A stretch of DNA of 64,000 nucleotides from Gemmatimonadaceae bacterium (GCA_030647905.1 JAUSJA010000027.1:123374-187373); one strand, 5' to 3'; shown: positions 24,622-34,335, numbered from the stretch's first letter. The notes: a model not told the origin generated them from the letters alone. Made by a program: numbers and translations.

Positions 24622-27600
24622 CTACTGAGTGATGAAAATGCGGCTTTCCGTCGGTGGAGCGATGGGTGACTTCAGCTTTCCCAGGTAATCCATGAGTGCA
24701 TCCAGATCGACCACGTTCAGCGGCGTCGCGCGCGAGCCCTCAGGCGGGCCCATGTTGCTTCCGCCGGTCGCCATGAAGTTGTTCGTCACGACATCGTAAA
24801 ACGCGTTGTCCACGAGCGTTCGCCCGGCGGGCAGCCGGAGCGAGACGATTCTCTGCCCGCGGGGCTTCTCGGGATTGTACCCAATCGTGATCCCACTGAC
24901 GTGGACGGGAATGTCGTCGCCTCCAAGAAGCTTCTCGAAATACTCGCGCAATTGCGCGCCTGTCATCCGGATTCGATAGAGCGTGTTGGCAAAAGGCTGG
25001 ATGACGAAGAGCTTGCCGTATGTGATCTCGCCTGCCGGCAAGCTCGCGCGGATACCGTGATTGTTCATGATCGCGATGTCGCCCTTCCCCGCCCATCGCT
25101 GCGCGTCAGCCACCAGGTTTCCCAGGGCGTACTGATCACCGGTCCTCGCAAGCGGAACCCGGATCGTGGCAAAGCGGCGGTTGACGATCGGCGCAACGCG
25201 GGCCGCCGCGCGCCGGACGATCGAGTCTACGGGCGCATATGGCTCGATTGAGGCTGTGGTCACCGACCGAATCTGGGCCACGGCTCCGCCGGCAACCTTT
25301 CCTTCCGCGTCGAGGGGGATGTCCACCACTTCGATCGCCTGTCCGCTCGATCTCGCCTGGACTATCGGAATGTTCTTCACCCTCGTGTTGATCTGGCTGT
25401 GAGTGTGGCCACTCACGATCAGATCGACTTTCTCGGTGATTCTCGGAGCGACCTCGAAGATATCGCCGGTGCAGGTCTCGGTTCCTGCGGTGGTATTGCA
25501 GAACCCTCCCTCGTGCGCGATGACGATGATGACGTCGGCGCCTCTCGCCCGCAGAGATCTCGCATGTGCATCGATCACCGGAGCAGGATCCTCGAACTTG
25601 AGGCCTTTCACATTCGCCGGCAGGGTGGCTGTGGGGGTCTCGGGTGTCGATATCCCGATGATGCCGACCTTTGTCTTTCCGCGAACGACGATCGTATCGT
25701 TGCGGATCCAGGACACGTCGCGGCCGTCGGCGAGCTTCACATTGGCGCCGAGGATCGCGAAGCGAGCGCCACGCATGCGCGCGCGCAGTGTGTCCACTCC
25801 CCAGTCGAACTCGTGGTTGCCAAGCGCTGCAGCGGTGAATCCCATCTTGTTGTAGTACTCCACGACCGGTCTGCCGTAAGCGAGGTTGGAGATCGGCGTG
25901 CCCTGGAACATGTCGCCGCCGTCGAGAAGAATCGTCTCGCACGAAGGCGCGCATTCCTGCTTCGCCTTCTCGATCATCGCAGCGACGTAAGCGACTCCGC
26001 CGCGGAGTACGCCGTTCGCATCCGCGCGCGGCTCGAGCGCGCCGTGGAGGTCATTGGTGGCGATGATCCTGAGGCGCGGGGATCCGGCCGGGATAGCGCC
26101 GCCAACCGACCCGGCGCGGCCCGGCGCTCCGGGATAGACGAGAGACCAGTTCGCCTTGAAGAAATCCTCCGGCCGTATGGTCTTCCGGCCCCGCACCTCG
26201 TCAATCAGGAGCTGTCTTATCTCCTGCTGCCGATCGTACACGACCGGCGCTCCCTGCAGCATCGCGTATCCGCCGCCCCCGGTCTGCCGATAATTGTTGA
26301 GGGCGAGAGTGAAGCTGTCCGTCGGCGCGACCGGTTTTCCATTGTAAGTCAGCGCGGTCAGACGTGAGCCGATCGGCCGGGTGAGGTCGATTGTGTAATC
26401 CGCTCCGCTGATGACGTCGAAGTTGTAGCCCGGGATCTCAGGGTCTGCGACGGGCTTTCCGTTCTCCACCAACTTGTAGTAACGGCTGCTGAACTCGAGA
26501 TAGTCGCGGAGCTGCTTCCCGCTGATGCGCACGGCGCGAAGCGTGTTGTCATACGGATAGAGCTGCGCGATTCTGGCGACCGTGACAGCGCCCGCGGGGA
26601 GAGAAGCTTCCAGCGTGAACGCGGCGCTCGACGCGAGATCGGCTTTCGCCACCCTGCGCTCCACTTCATTTATCAGGTCGATCAGCGGCGTATCCTCGAG
26701 CCGCGCGGAATCGCCGCGCCACGCGACCGGCGTAGTTCCGATCGCCTCGTTGGCGTAGGCGACGGTTGCGCGGTGCGGCACCGCCGACAACGCGACCACG
26801 TTCTGCTGCTCCGCATGCCCGCGCGACTGGATCGTCTCGCCGCGAGACGACGCAACCTTCCACGCGCCGCCTTCACGCGCAACCGTCAGATGCGCGACCC
26901 CGACGCCCGTCGCCCAGTTCTTCGGCTGAACGAGAAGGGTCGACCCGACGTGCAGATCCTTCTGTTCCTTGTGCGAGTGGCCGTAGACGACGAGGTCGAT
27001 GCCCTCAATCTCGCGCGCAACCCGCTCGGAAACGTTCTCGCCTGGCAATCCTGTCGCGACCGTGTCGTAGCTCGGCGGTTCGTTCAGTCCGGAATGAACG
27101 CTCACAATGACGACGTTCGCGCCCGCCGCGCGCACCTCCTGAACCGCCGTGCGCACGGCGGGGACGATGTCGGTCAGCCATACCCGCCCGCGCACGTTCT
27201 CCGCGTCCCATACCATCACACCCGGAGTTGTCGCGCCGACAATGCCGATCTTCACTCCCTGCCGTTCCAGGATCGTCCACGGCCGGAACTTGTGAGTTCC
27301 GTCGGGCTTCCACGTGTTGGCCGAGAGCATGGGGAACCGCGCCTGGGCGACCGCCCGCTCCAGATACGGCACGCCGTAGTTGTACTCGTGGTTGCCTATC
27401 GCCGCCGCGTCATAGTGCATGGCGTTCATCGCGGCGATGATCGGGTTGGCGGAATCCGCGAACTGCTTCATCGCCACGTAGGCGAAGGGATTGCCTTGCA
27501 GGAGATCGCCCGCGTCCACCAGCAGTACGCGTCCGGGATTGGCGGCGCGGATCGAGTCCACGATCGTCGCCGCTCTCGTGAGGCCCCGCGCCGATTCGGC

Positions 27601-27774
27601 CGAGTCGGCATAGTAGTCCCAGCCGCGAATGCGCCCGTGGACGTCGGTGGTGCTGAGCACGAGCAGCTCGAAGGGGGCTCCACCTGACGCCGCGCCCCGA
27701 TCCGTGCCGGGAGGTATGACCGCCGGAGTGCAGGCGGTCAGGAAAACGAAAAGAAGACGCGAAGCGAACTTCAC
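24622..27774 (-). CDS. Tandem double 5'-nucleotidase / metallophosphoesterase lipoprotein
   Basis: I chose the GTG at 27774 because it begins a lipoprotein signal (LLFVFLTAC). The 1050-aa product holds two complete copies of the same two-domain enzyme. Module 1 (about 35-545) has TTDVHGR at 40 and GNHEYNYG at 123. Module 2 (about 560-1050) has TNDLHG at 571 and GNHEFDWG at 649. Each is followed by GHSH or GHTH and a 5'-nucleotidase C-terminal domain. The family cleaves nucleoside mono- or cyclic phosphates in the periplasm. Bacillus YfkN is a known tandem relative. It is divergent from phoB, so a phosphate-scavenging role is plausible. Confidence 0.92.
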   Translation of the reverse strand: MKFASRLLFVFLTACTPAVIPPGTDRGAASGGAPFELLVLSTTDVHGRIRGWDYYADSAESARGLTRAATIVDSIRAANPGRVLLVDAGDLLQGNPFAYVAMKQFADSANPIIAAMNAMHYDAAAIGNHEYNYGVPYLERAVAQARFPMLSANTWKPDGTHKFRPWTILERQGVKIGIVGATTPGVMVWDAENVRGRVWLTDIVPAVRTAVQEVRAAGANVVIVSVHSGLNEPPSYDTVATGLPGENVSERVAREIEGIDLVVYGHSHKEQKDLHVGSTLLVQPKNWATGVGVAHLTVAREGGAWKVASSRGETIQSRGHAEQQNVVALSAVPHRATVAYANEAIGTTPVAWRGDSARLEDTPLIDLINEVERRVAKADLASSAAFTLEASLPAGAVTVARIAQLYPYDNTLRAVRISGKQLRDYLEFSSRYYKLVENGKPVADPEIPGYNFDVISGADYTIDLTRPIGSRLTALTYNGKPVAPTDSFTLALNNYRQTGGGGYAMLQGAPVVYDRQQEIRQLLIDEVRGRKTIRPEDFFKANWSLVYPGAPGRAGSVGGAIPAGSPRLRIIATNDLHGALEPRADANGVLRGGVAYVAAMIEKAKQECAPSCETILLDGGDMFQGTPISNLAYGRPVVEYYNKMGFTAAALGNHEFDWGVDTLRARMRGARFAILGANVKLADGRDVSWIRNDTIVVRGKTKVGIIGISTPETPTATLPANVKGLKFEDPAPVIDAHARSLRARGADVIIVIAHEGGFCNTTAGTETCTGDIFEVAPRITEKVDLIVSGHTHSQINTRVKNIPIVQARSSGQAIEVVDIPLDAEGKVAGGAVAQIRSVTTASIEPYAPVDSIVRRAAARVAPIVNRRFATIRVPLARTGDQYALGNLVADAQRWAGKGDIAIMNNHGIRASLPAGEITYGKLFVIQPFANTLYRIRMTGAQLREYFEKLLGGDDIPVHVSGITIGYNPEKPRGQRIVSLRLPAGRTLVDNAFYDVVTNNFMATGGSNMGPPEGSRATPLNVVDLDALMDYLGKLKSPIAPPTESRIFITQ

Positions 27775-27879
27775 CTTTGGCTCTCTGACTGAGGTACGGT
27801 GGGACACACATGTAAGGTATTCGCGCCGCATGGGCCCTGCGAGTGCGCGGCGCACCCGTTCGAGTGCTCGCCGCGCTGT

Positions 27880-27895
27880 GTGACGACTTCGTGAC
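27880..27895 (+). promoter_or_regulatory. Candidate Pho box upstream of phoB
   Basis: Two GTGAC pentamers are spaced 11 bases apart (27880-27884 and 27891-27895). On the opposite strand this reads CTGTCAC-N4-TCGTCAC, close to the enterobacterial Pho box. It lies between phoB and the divergent 5'-nucleotidase gene and could serve either. The same 11-bp pattern recurs upstream of the porin and pstS. Confidence 0.5.
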
Positions 27896-27941
27896 AGGCA
27901 CGGCGTTGACTGACCGGCGGTCGCGCGGCGAAGTTTCCCTC

Positions 27942-28658
27942 ATGCAGCAGCCCCCAGCGGCTGGCGAGCGTGTCCTCGTGGTGGACGACGAGCCGGACAT
28001 TGTCGCCCTGGTCGCCTATCATCTGGCGAAAGCCGGCTTCCGGGTATCCACCGCGACAAACGGACAGGACGCGCTCGAGCAGGCGAAACGCGAGATCCCC
28101 GCACTGGTCGTCCTCGATCTGATGCTTCCCGGTCTGTCCGGCTTCGACGTCCTCGAGGCGATGCGTCGCAACGACGAAACGCGTTCCATCGCCGTGCTGA
28201 TGCTCACCGCGCGACGGGACGAGCCCGACCGGATTCGAGGTCTCTCGCTTGGCGCCGATGATTATCTCACCAAGCCTTTCAGTCCTGCGGAGCTCGTTCT
28301 TCGCGTGAAGGCGATTCTGCGGCGCACCGGAGCGCAGACGCAGAAGGATGACGTGCTGGAGTTCGGCGACGTATCCATCAACCGCTCGACTCACTCGGTG
28401 TCGGTCGCCGGCAATTCGATAGATCTCACGCCGACCGAGTACAAGCTGCTGATACTGCTCGCCGAACGGCGTGGACGTGTGCAGGCACGGTCGCATCTCC
28501 TCCAGTCCGTGTGGGATGCCGCGCCCGACATACAGACACGAACGGTGGACATGCACGTGCAGAGGCTGCGCACCAAGCTCGGCGCGGCCGGAGATCTCAT
28601 CGAGACCGTCCGCGGTTTCGGATATCGGATCAGGCCGGGCAGCTCCATCAAGGCATGA
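27942..28658 (+). CDS. phoB: Phosphate response regulator, OmpR/PhoB type
   Basis: The ATG at 27942 gives 238 aa starting just before RVLVVDDEPDIV. The receiver domain has the Asp pair DDE, the phospho-acceptor in VVLDLMLPGLSG, and Lys in YLTKPFSPAEL. The C-terminal winged helix (LTPTEYKLLILLAERRG to TVRGFGYRIRPG) binds direct repeats. Position next to phoR, pst, phoU and ppk makes PhoB the clear assignment. Its stop overlaps phoR (ATGA). Confidence 0.94.
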   Translation: MQQPPAAGERVLVVDDEPDIVALVAYHLAKAGFRVSTATNGQDALEQAKREIPALVVLDLMLPGLSGFDVLEAMRRNDETRSIAVLMLTARRDEPDRIRGLSLGADDYLTKPFSPAELVLRVKAILRRTGAQTQKDDVLEFGDVSINRSTHSVSVAGNSIDLTPTEYKLLILLAERRGRVQARSHLLQSVWDAAPDIQTRTVDMHVQRLRTKLGAAGDLIETVRGFGYRIRPGSSIKA

Positions 28659-29983
28659 GGCTCGGAGCGCGGCTCCAGCTTCTCTCCCTGGCGATCGTCG
28701 CGATCGTCATTATCGCAGTGCTCGGCGCCCACGACGGCGTGACGTGGCGATCGCTTCTCTTCCCCGGCATGATCGCGGCACTCATCGCGCTGGCACTCTC
28801 CACGATATTGGCGAGAAACGTGAGCGGCGACATCCGAAACCTGCGGGATGTCACCAGATCCCTCGCGCAGGGCGACCTCTCCGCTCGTCCGCCGCTCACG
28901 GCCCCGGGAGAAATCGGCGAGCTAGCCACCGCCGTGCACCGGCTTTCGGAGCATCTCGGATCCCGCATCAGCGCGCTGAAAGCCGAGGACGCGCTGCTTG
29001 CCGCTCTCATCGAGTCGCTCGACGAAGGGGTGGTCGCGCTGGATGCGCGGCGCCAGGTCGTCCGCATCAATGCCGCGGCGAGAGCGATCCTCGGTGTCAC
29101 CCGTCTTCTTCCATTCCCGACCGACGTTTTCCCCCGCATTCCACAGCTGCAGCGAGCGCTCGACGATGCGCTGAAAGGAAACGTGACCGAGCCTGTCGAA
29201 GCCATGATCGGGCAGAGCACGGTTTCTCTCACTGCCCGGCCGCTCGCCATGGGCGGCGTCGTCATCGCCCTCTTCGACCTGACGCGAATCCGAAGGCTCG
29301 AGGCAGTGCGGCGCGATTTCGTCGCCAACGTCTCGCACGAGCTTCGCACTCCGCTGACTGTCATCAGCGGCTTCTCCGAGACGCTTGCGGACGACGACCT
29401 TTCCCCCGAGATGCGCAAGCAGTTCGCCAGCACGATTCACGCTCATACCGGGCGCATGCAGCGAATCGTGGACGATCTGCTCGACCTGTCGCGCCTGGAG
29501 TCGGGCCGATGGGAGGCGGCTCTCTCCGATCTCGATACGGCAGAGATTGCGGAAGAGATTGCCGCGACCTTCCGCGATGCGGCGAGCGTAAAGGGTCTCA
29601 CGCTGGAACTTCGACTCGATTCTGCCGCATCGCGCTTCCGGGCCGATCGCACTGCGGTGCGACAGGTGCTGTCGAATCTCACCGACAACGCCGTGCGCCA
29701 TACCGACCGTGGCAGCGTGACAATATTCTCACGGTCTGCGCCGGACGGCGTATGGATCGGTGTCACCGATACAGGACCCGGGATCTCGCCCGAACATCTT
29801 CCCAGAATTTTCGAGCGGTTCTACCGCGTGGACGCGGCGCGCGGCCGCCACACTGGAGGAACGGGGCTCGGGCTCGCCATCGTGAAACACCTCGTCGATG
29901 CGCACGGCGGACGCGTCAGCGCGACGAGCGAGCCGGGCAAAGGCACGACGATCGCCGCATTCTTCCCTCGCCGGCAGGAGTGA
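28655..29983 (+). CDS. phoR: Phosphate sensor histidine kinase
   Basis: The 442-aa protein starts at an ATG overlapping phoB. Two closely spaced N-terminal membrane helices (about 8-50) leave little periplasmic loop, then HAMP-like (RNLRDVTRSLAQGDLSARPP) and PAS domains follow. The kinase core has VSHELRTPLTVISGF with the phospho-His at about residue 230, N-box LSNLTDNAVRHTD, DTGPGIS, and GGTGLGLAIVKH. This is the layout of PhoR kinases that sense Pst-PhoU status rather than phosphate directly. Confidence 0.94.
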   Translation: MRLGARLQLLSLAIVAIVIIAVLGAHDGVTWRSLLFPGMIAALIALALSTILARNVSGDIRNLRDVTRSLAQGDLSARPPLTAPGEIGELATAVHRLSEHLGSRISALKAEDALLAALIESLDEGVVALDARRQVVRINAAARAILGVTRLLPFPTDVFPRIPQLQRALDDALKGNVTEPVEAMIGQSTVSLTARPLAMGGVVIALFDLTRIRRLEAVRRDFVANVSHELRTPLTVISGFSETLADDDLSPEMRKQFASTIHAHTGRMQRIVDDLLDLSRLESGRWEAALSDLDTAEIAEEIAATFRDAASVKGLTLELRLDSAASRFRADRTAVRQVLSNLTDNAVRHTDRGSVTIFSRSAPDGVWIGVTDTGPGISPEHLPRIFERFYRVDAARGRHTGGTGLGLAIVKHLVDAHGGRVSATSEPGKGTTIAAFFPRRQE

Positions 29984-29999
29984 GTCCGGTCGCCTGATC

Positions 30000-30026
30000 G
30001 TTACAGAGCCGTTGCCGTAGTGTGGT
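30000..30026 (+). promoter_or_regulatory. Candidate Pho box upstream of the porin gene
   Basis: GTTAC, GTTGC and GTGGT begin at 30000, 30011 and 30022, an exact 11-bp period. The first spacer (AGAGCC) is the same as in the pstS repeat. This fits a tandem PhoB site about 100 bases before the porin start. Confidence 0.45.
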
Positions 30027-30121
30027 GAGTTCGGAGACAAGCCGGGATCAGAATTAGGCGTGACGGCAGACGCCGTTCGAATTTCCGACTCGCAGCTTCT
30101 TCCACCCGAGGGTGAGACCGT

Positions 30122-31297
30122 ATGATCACAAAGCGCATCGCTGTCGCGGCGCTGTTCTGTTTACCCGCGTGGGCGTCAGCACAGACGCCTGCATCATCGT
30201 CGTCTCCGGCGGACTCCGCTGCCGCTCCGGCAAAGCCTGCCGCGGCCCCGGCGCTCGACTTCTCCGGGATTCTCTTCGCCAACTATCAGTACCACGGAGA
30301 TGCCGGCCCGGCCAAATCCACGAACCGCTTCGACGTCGAGCGAGCGTACCTCACTTTCCGCATCGCCGCGGGAAAACGCACGAGCGTTCGCGTCACGACC
30401 GACCTGTACCAGCAAACTGCCCCCGGAAGCGATGCGTACTACCGGGGATGGACGGTGCGCGCGAAGTACGCGTACCTGCAGTACAACTACATCGACACGC
30501 CGGACTGGCGCGCAGTGGCACGCGTTGGCCTTCTGCATACCGTATTCATAGACCACGACGAGCAGTTCTGGCCGCGATGGATAACCACGAGTCCCACCGA
30601 GCGGGCGGGCTACTTCGCTTCGGCAGACGCAGGGCTCGCCACGTCGGTCTCGTTGCCCCGGAAGGCCGGCGAGGTCTACGCCACCATTACCAACGGGCCC
30701 GGCTACACATCCCGCGAGACCGACCGTTTCAAGGACTATGCTGCGCGACTGACGCTGACGCCGTGGGCGAGCGATGCAGCGAGCCCACTGAAGACCCTTG
30801 CGTTGAGTGCATGGGGATACAAGGGAGCGACCGCGAGCAGGTTCGTCGGCGGCGGAGCGGGACAGCTTGGCTCGGTCGGCGACGGGCTCGCGCGCAACAG
30901 GTGGGGAGTGCACGCCGGAAGCGCGACGCCGAAGCTCACGTTCGGCGTCGAGTATGCATCGCGTCGCGAGGAGGCCGAGAATGGATCGAACACCGTCGCC
31001 TCTCCGCGCTCGGTCGTGGACAGCACCGGAACGCTCGCTTCCGCCTATGCGCTGATCCGTCCGATGATGCTGCGGGACGCTTCGAAGGTTCACCCCCTGT
31101 CGCTGATGGCGCGATTCGACAGGGTCGTCACCAACACCGACTCGGATGCGCGCTACAATGTCGTGATCGCCGGGCTGATCTGGGATCTCTCGAGCAAGGC
31201 GTCGTTCTCGCTGGACTATCAGGAGACAACTCCGGCGAGCGGATCTCCGATCGCCACGAACAAGATGTACTTCGCTCATTTCGTGGCCCGGTTCTGA
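30122..31297 (+). CDS. Outer-membrane porin, probably phosphate-selective type
   Basis: The 391-aa protein has a signal peptide (RIAVAALFCLPAWASAQ), a proline/alanine linker, then beta-strand alternation typical of porins (DFSGILFANYQYHG, RFDVERAYLTFRIAAGKR, and so on). It ends in the outer-membrane signature AHFVARF with terminal Phe. Its place between phoR and pstS suggests an OprO/OprP-like anion pore induced under phosphate limitation. The selectivity is inferred from context only. Confidence 0.82.
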   Translation: MITKRIAVAALFCLPAWASAQTPASSSSPADSAAAPAKPAAAPALDFSGILFANYQYHGDAGPAKSTNRFDVERAYLTFRIAAGKRTSVRVTTDLYQQTAPGSDAYYRGWTVRAKYAYLQYNYIDTPDWRAVARVGLLHTVFIDHDEQFWPRWITTSPTERAGYFASADAGLATSVSLPRKAGEVYATITNGPGYTSRETDRFKDYAARLTLTPWASDAASPLKTLALSAWGYKGATASRFVGGGAGQLGSVGDGLARNRWGVHAGSATPKLTFGVEYASRREEAENGSNTVASPRSVVDSTGTLASAYALIRPMMLRDASKVHPLSLMARFDRVVTNTDSDARYNVVIAGLIWDLSSKASFSLDYQETTPASGSPIATNKMYFAHFVARF

Positions 31298-31321
31298 CAT
31301 GCGAACCGGTCCGAAGGGCAC

Positions 31322-31348
31322 GTGGCGCAGTTGTGACAGAGCCGTTAC
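31322..31348 (+). promoter_or_regulatory. Candidate Pho box upstream of pstS
   Basis: GTGGC, GTGAC and GTTAC start at 31322, 31333 and 31344, again every 11 bases. The AGAGCC spacer between the last two also occurs in the porin box. It lies about 85 bases before the pstS start and about 25 bases after the porin stop, so pst has its own promoter. Confidence 0.5.
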
Positions 31349-31430
31349 GACCGATGCGCCGTCTCCTGCGCCAGGAGGCATAGCTTTCGTACGAAATATC
31401 TCCGCAATCTCTCTCCTGAAAGGAGCTTCC

Positions 31431-32510
31431 TTGAAGAAATTGACATTCGCTTCGCTCGTCGTCGCAGCCGTCGCCGCAGTCGCGTGCGGCTCCGACAAGT
31501 CGAACAGCGGATCCCAGGCCGGGGCCGGCAGCAGCGACGGATCGGTGGCCCTCACCGGCGCAGGTGCGACGTTCCCGTACCCTCTCTATTCGAAGTGGTT
31601 CGCCGATTACGCGGCGAAGACCGGCGTGAAGATCAACTACCAGTCAATCGGATCCGGCGGCGGAATCCGGCAGCTCTCCGAGGGCACGGTCGACTTCGGC
31701 GCCTCGGACAGCCCGATGAAGGACGAGGACATCGCCAAGGCGAAGGGCCCGGTGATGCACTTCCCGACTGTGCTCGGCGCCGTGGCCGTGACGTACAACA
31801 TGCCGCAGCTTTCCGCGCCGCTCCGCCTGTCCGGCGCGGTAATCAGCGACATCTTCGCCGGGAAGGTCGCGAAATGGAACGACGCAAAGATCGCAGCGCT
31901 CAATCCGGGCGTGAATCTGCCGGCGGCCGATATTCTCGTTGTGCACAGGAGCGACGGAAGCGGGACGACGTTCGTATTCACCGACTATCTCGCCACCGTC
32001 AGCCCTTCGTGGGCCGCCGGTCCGGGCCGCGGCAAGGAAGTGGCGTGGCCGGTGGGACTTGGCGGCAAGGGTAACGAAGGAGTCTCTGGCCAGGTGAAGC
32101 AGACGCCGGGCTCGATCGGCTACGTTGAGCTGGCCTACGCGAAGCAGAACAAGCTGCCTTATGCCTCCATTCAGAATGCGGCCGGAAATTTCGTCGCGCC
32201 TTCGCCGGAAGGAATGACTGCCGCCGCCGCTGGTGTCGCGGACAAGCTCCCGGGCAATACCGATTATCGTCTGTCCATCGTCAACGCCGCCGGTGCCGAT
32301 GCGTATCCGATCTCATCGTTCACGTGGATTCTCGTCTATTCGCAGCAGGCAGATTCCGTGAAGGGCCGCAAGCTCCGTGATTTTCTGCGATGGGCGCTGA
32401 CGGAGGGTGAAAGCGAGGCGGCTTCGCTCGACTACGCGCCACTCCCCGCATCCATGGCGATGCGGCTCAACGCGCGAGTGGATTCGATAAAGGTCGGCAC
32501 CACTCGGTGA
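31431..32510 (+). CDS. pstS: Phosphate-binding lipoprotein of the Pst transporter
   Basis: The TTG at 31431 is the best start: AAAGGAGC lies about 7 bases upstream and the product begins LKKLTFASLVVAAVAAVAC, a lipoprotein signal. The 359-aa mature chain shows the phosphate-cradle motifs GAGATFPYPLY, SIGSGGGIRQL, VDFGASDSPM and HRSDGSGTTFVFTDYL. It hands phosphate to PstCA. Its stop overlaps the pstC GTG. Confidence 0.96.
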   Translation: MKKLTFASLVVAAVAAVACGSDKSNSGSQAGAGSSDGSVALTGAGATFPYPLYSKWFADYAAKTGVKINYQSIGSGGGIRQLSEGTVDFGASDSPMKDEDIAKAKGPVMHFPTVLGAVAVTYNMPQLSAPLRLSGAVISDIFAGKVAKWNDAKIAALNPGVNLPAADILVVHRSDGSGTTFVFTDYLATVSPSWAAGPGRGKEVAWPVGLGGKGNEGVSGQVKQTPGSIGYVELAYAKQNKLPYASIQNAAGNFVAPSPEGMTAAAAGVADKLPGNTDYRLSIVNAAGADAYPISSFTWILVYSQQADSVKGRKLRDFLRWALTEGESEAASLDYAPLPASMAMRLNARVDSIKVGTTR

Positions 32511-33493
32511 CCGACGCAGCAGCACGGCTGTCCGGGGACCCGCTCGCGGGCTCCCGGGTAGCCGGCCCGGCAAGGACATCGGCACGCGGTGACCGGATCT
32601 TTCAGATCGCGATCACCGCGTTCGCCGTTTCCATCCCCCTTCTCCTGGTCGTCATCGCGATCTCGATCGGGCTGGCGGCGTGGCCCGCACTGTCACGCTC
32701 GGGCATCTCGTTCCTGACGGGCAGCAAATGGGACGTTGTTGCCGGAGAGTTCGGCGCGGCACCGGCTATTTACGGCACACTCGTCTCATCCGCGCTCGCG
32801 CTTCTCATCGCCACTCCTCTCGCGCTTGGCGTATCCATCTTTCTCTCGGAGATCGCGCCGAAGTGGCTGCGCCAGCCGGTGGGGTTCCTGGTGGATCTTC
32901 TCGCCGCGATTCCGAGTGTCGTCTATGGTCTCTGGGGGATCTTCGTGCTCATCCCCCTGCTGCGCGATCCGGTAGCTCCGTTTCTTCGCGACACGCTGCA
33001 CCTTGGCGGCACGCCTCTCTTCAGCGGACCCAACTACGGGTACAGCATGCTCGCGGCGGGGATCATCCTGGCGATCATGATTCTCCCGTTCATCTCGGCG
33101 GTGACGCGCGAGGTGCTTCTCGCCGTACCGCGCTCGCAGCGTGAAGCTGCCCTCGCGCTCGGCGCGACACGCTGGGAGATGATCCGCGACGCTGTTCTCC
33201 CCTACGCGCGATCCGGAATCATCGGCGGCATCATTCTCGGACTCGGCCGCGCGCTCGGCGAAACGATGGCCGTCACGATGCTGATCGGAAACCGTCCCGA
33301 GATCTCCGCATCGCTGTTTGCTCCGGGTTACACCATGGCGTCTCTCATTGCGAACGAGTTCAGCGAAGCGACGAGCGACGCTCATCTGTCCGCGCTGATG
33401 GCCGTGGGCGCGGTGCTGTTCGCCGTGACACTTGTCGTGAATGCGCTGGCACGCTGGCTCGTGTGGCGCGTCACGAAAGGCGGAGTTCGATGA
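32507..33493 (+). CDS. pstC: Phosphate ABC transporter permease
   Basis: The 328-aa inner-membrane protein has six predicted helices, the FLVDLLAAIPSVVYGLWGIF segment typical of PstC, and the ATPase-coupling EAA loop (REAALALGATRWEMIRD). The GTG start overlaps the pstS stop by 4 bases. It pairs with PstA to form the channel. Confidence 0.95.
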   Translation: MTDAAARLSGDPLAGSRVAGPARTSARGDRIFQIAITAFAVSIPLLLVVIAISIGLAAWPALSRSGISFLTGSKWDVVAGEFGAAPAIYGTLVSSALALLIATPLALGVSIFLSEIAPKWLRQPVGFLVDLLAAIPSVVYGLWGIFVLIPLLRDPVAPFLRDTLHLGGTPLFSGPNYGYSMLAAGIILAIMILPFISAVTREVLLAVPRSQREAALALGATRWEMIRDAVLPYARSGIIGGIILGLGRALGETMAVTMLIGNRPEISASLFAPGYTMASLIANEFSEATSDAHLSALMAVGAVLFAVTLVVNALARWLVWRVTKGGVR

Positions 33494-34335
33494 GCCTGCG
33501 CACGCGACACGCGAAGAGCGTCGTCATGCTCGGACTCACCTACATCGCGGCCGCCATCGCGACATTGCCGCTGCTCCTGATCATCCTTCACCTCGTGCGT
33601 CAGGGAGCGGCGTTCATCCGGCCCGGCTTCTTCACCGAGATGCCCAGGCCCGTCGGAGAGCCCGGCGGTGGAATGGCGAATGCTATCATGGGCACGCTGA
33701 TACTGATCGGGATCGCCTCGGCGATAGGGCTCCCGGTGGGCATCGGTGCCGGGCTTTATCTGGCCGACCGCCGCGGAAGTCCGTTCGCGACCGTCGTGCG
33801 GTTTCTGTCTGACGTGCTGAACGGGCTCCCGTCCATCGTGCTCGGCATCTTCGCCTGGGAATTTCTGGTGAGGCCGTTCGGCGGATTCTCGGCGATGGCG
33901 GGCGGGATTGCACTGGGGGCGATGATGATTCCGCTCGTGACGCGCACGACGGAAGAGATGATACGGCTGGTTCCGGTGTCCCTGCGTGAAGCGGCGCTGG
34001 CGCTCGGTTATACCCAGTGGAGAACCTCGGTAAGCATCGTGTTGCGTACGGCGCTGCCGGGGATCGTCACCGGTGCACTGGTGGCGGTCGCTCGAATTGC
34101 CGGAGAGACTGCGCCGCTGCTGTTCACGGTGCTGGGCAATCAGTTCTGGTCCACGTCGCTGCACGAGCCGATCGCGGCGCTGCCACTCCAGATATTCTCA
34201 TATGCGGTCAGTCCGTACGAGTCTGCGCACGCGCAAGCCTGGGCGGGTGCGCTGGTACTCATCGCGATCGTGCTCGTCATCAGCCTGATCGCCCGCTATG
34301 CAACCAGAGGACGGTATGCCGGTGGCGGAGACTGA
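33490..34335 (+). CDS. pstA: Phosphate ABC transporter permease
   Basis: The ATG at 33490 overlaps the pstC stop (ATGA), giving 281 aa. Six hydrophobic helices, the VLNGLPSIVLGIFAWEF stretch and the coupling loop REAALALGYTQWRTSVSIVL identify it. It completes the Pst membrane channel and overlaps the first pstB by 20 bases. Confidence 0.95.
   Translation: MSLRTRHAKSVVMLGLTYIAAAIATLPLLLIILHLVRQGAAFIRPGFFTEMPRPVGEPGGGMANAIMGTLILIGIASAIGLPVGIGAGLYLADRRGSPFATVVRFLSDVLNGLPSIVLGIFAWEFLVRPFGGFSAMAGGIALGAMMIPLVTRTTEEMIRLVPVSLREAALALGYTQWRTSVSIVLRTALPGIVTGALVAVARIAGETAPLLFTVLGNQFWSTSLHEPIAALPLQIFSYAVSPYESAHAQAWAGALVLIAIVLVISLIARYATRGRYAGGGD

Noticed and set aside
28471..29997. A 508-codon plus-strand frame overlapping phoB and phoR
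   Set aside because: It is out of frame with both genes and Arg/Ser-rich; PhoR in the overlapping frame has complete kinase motifs.
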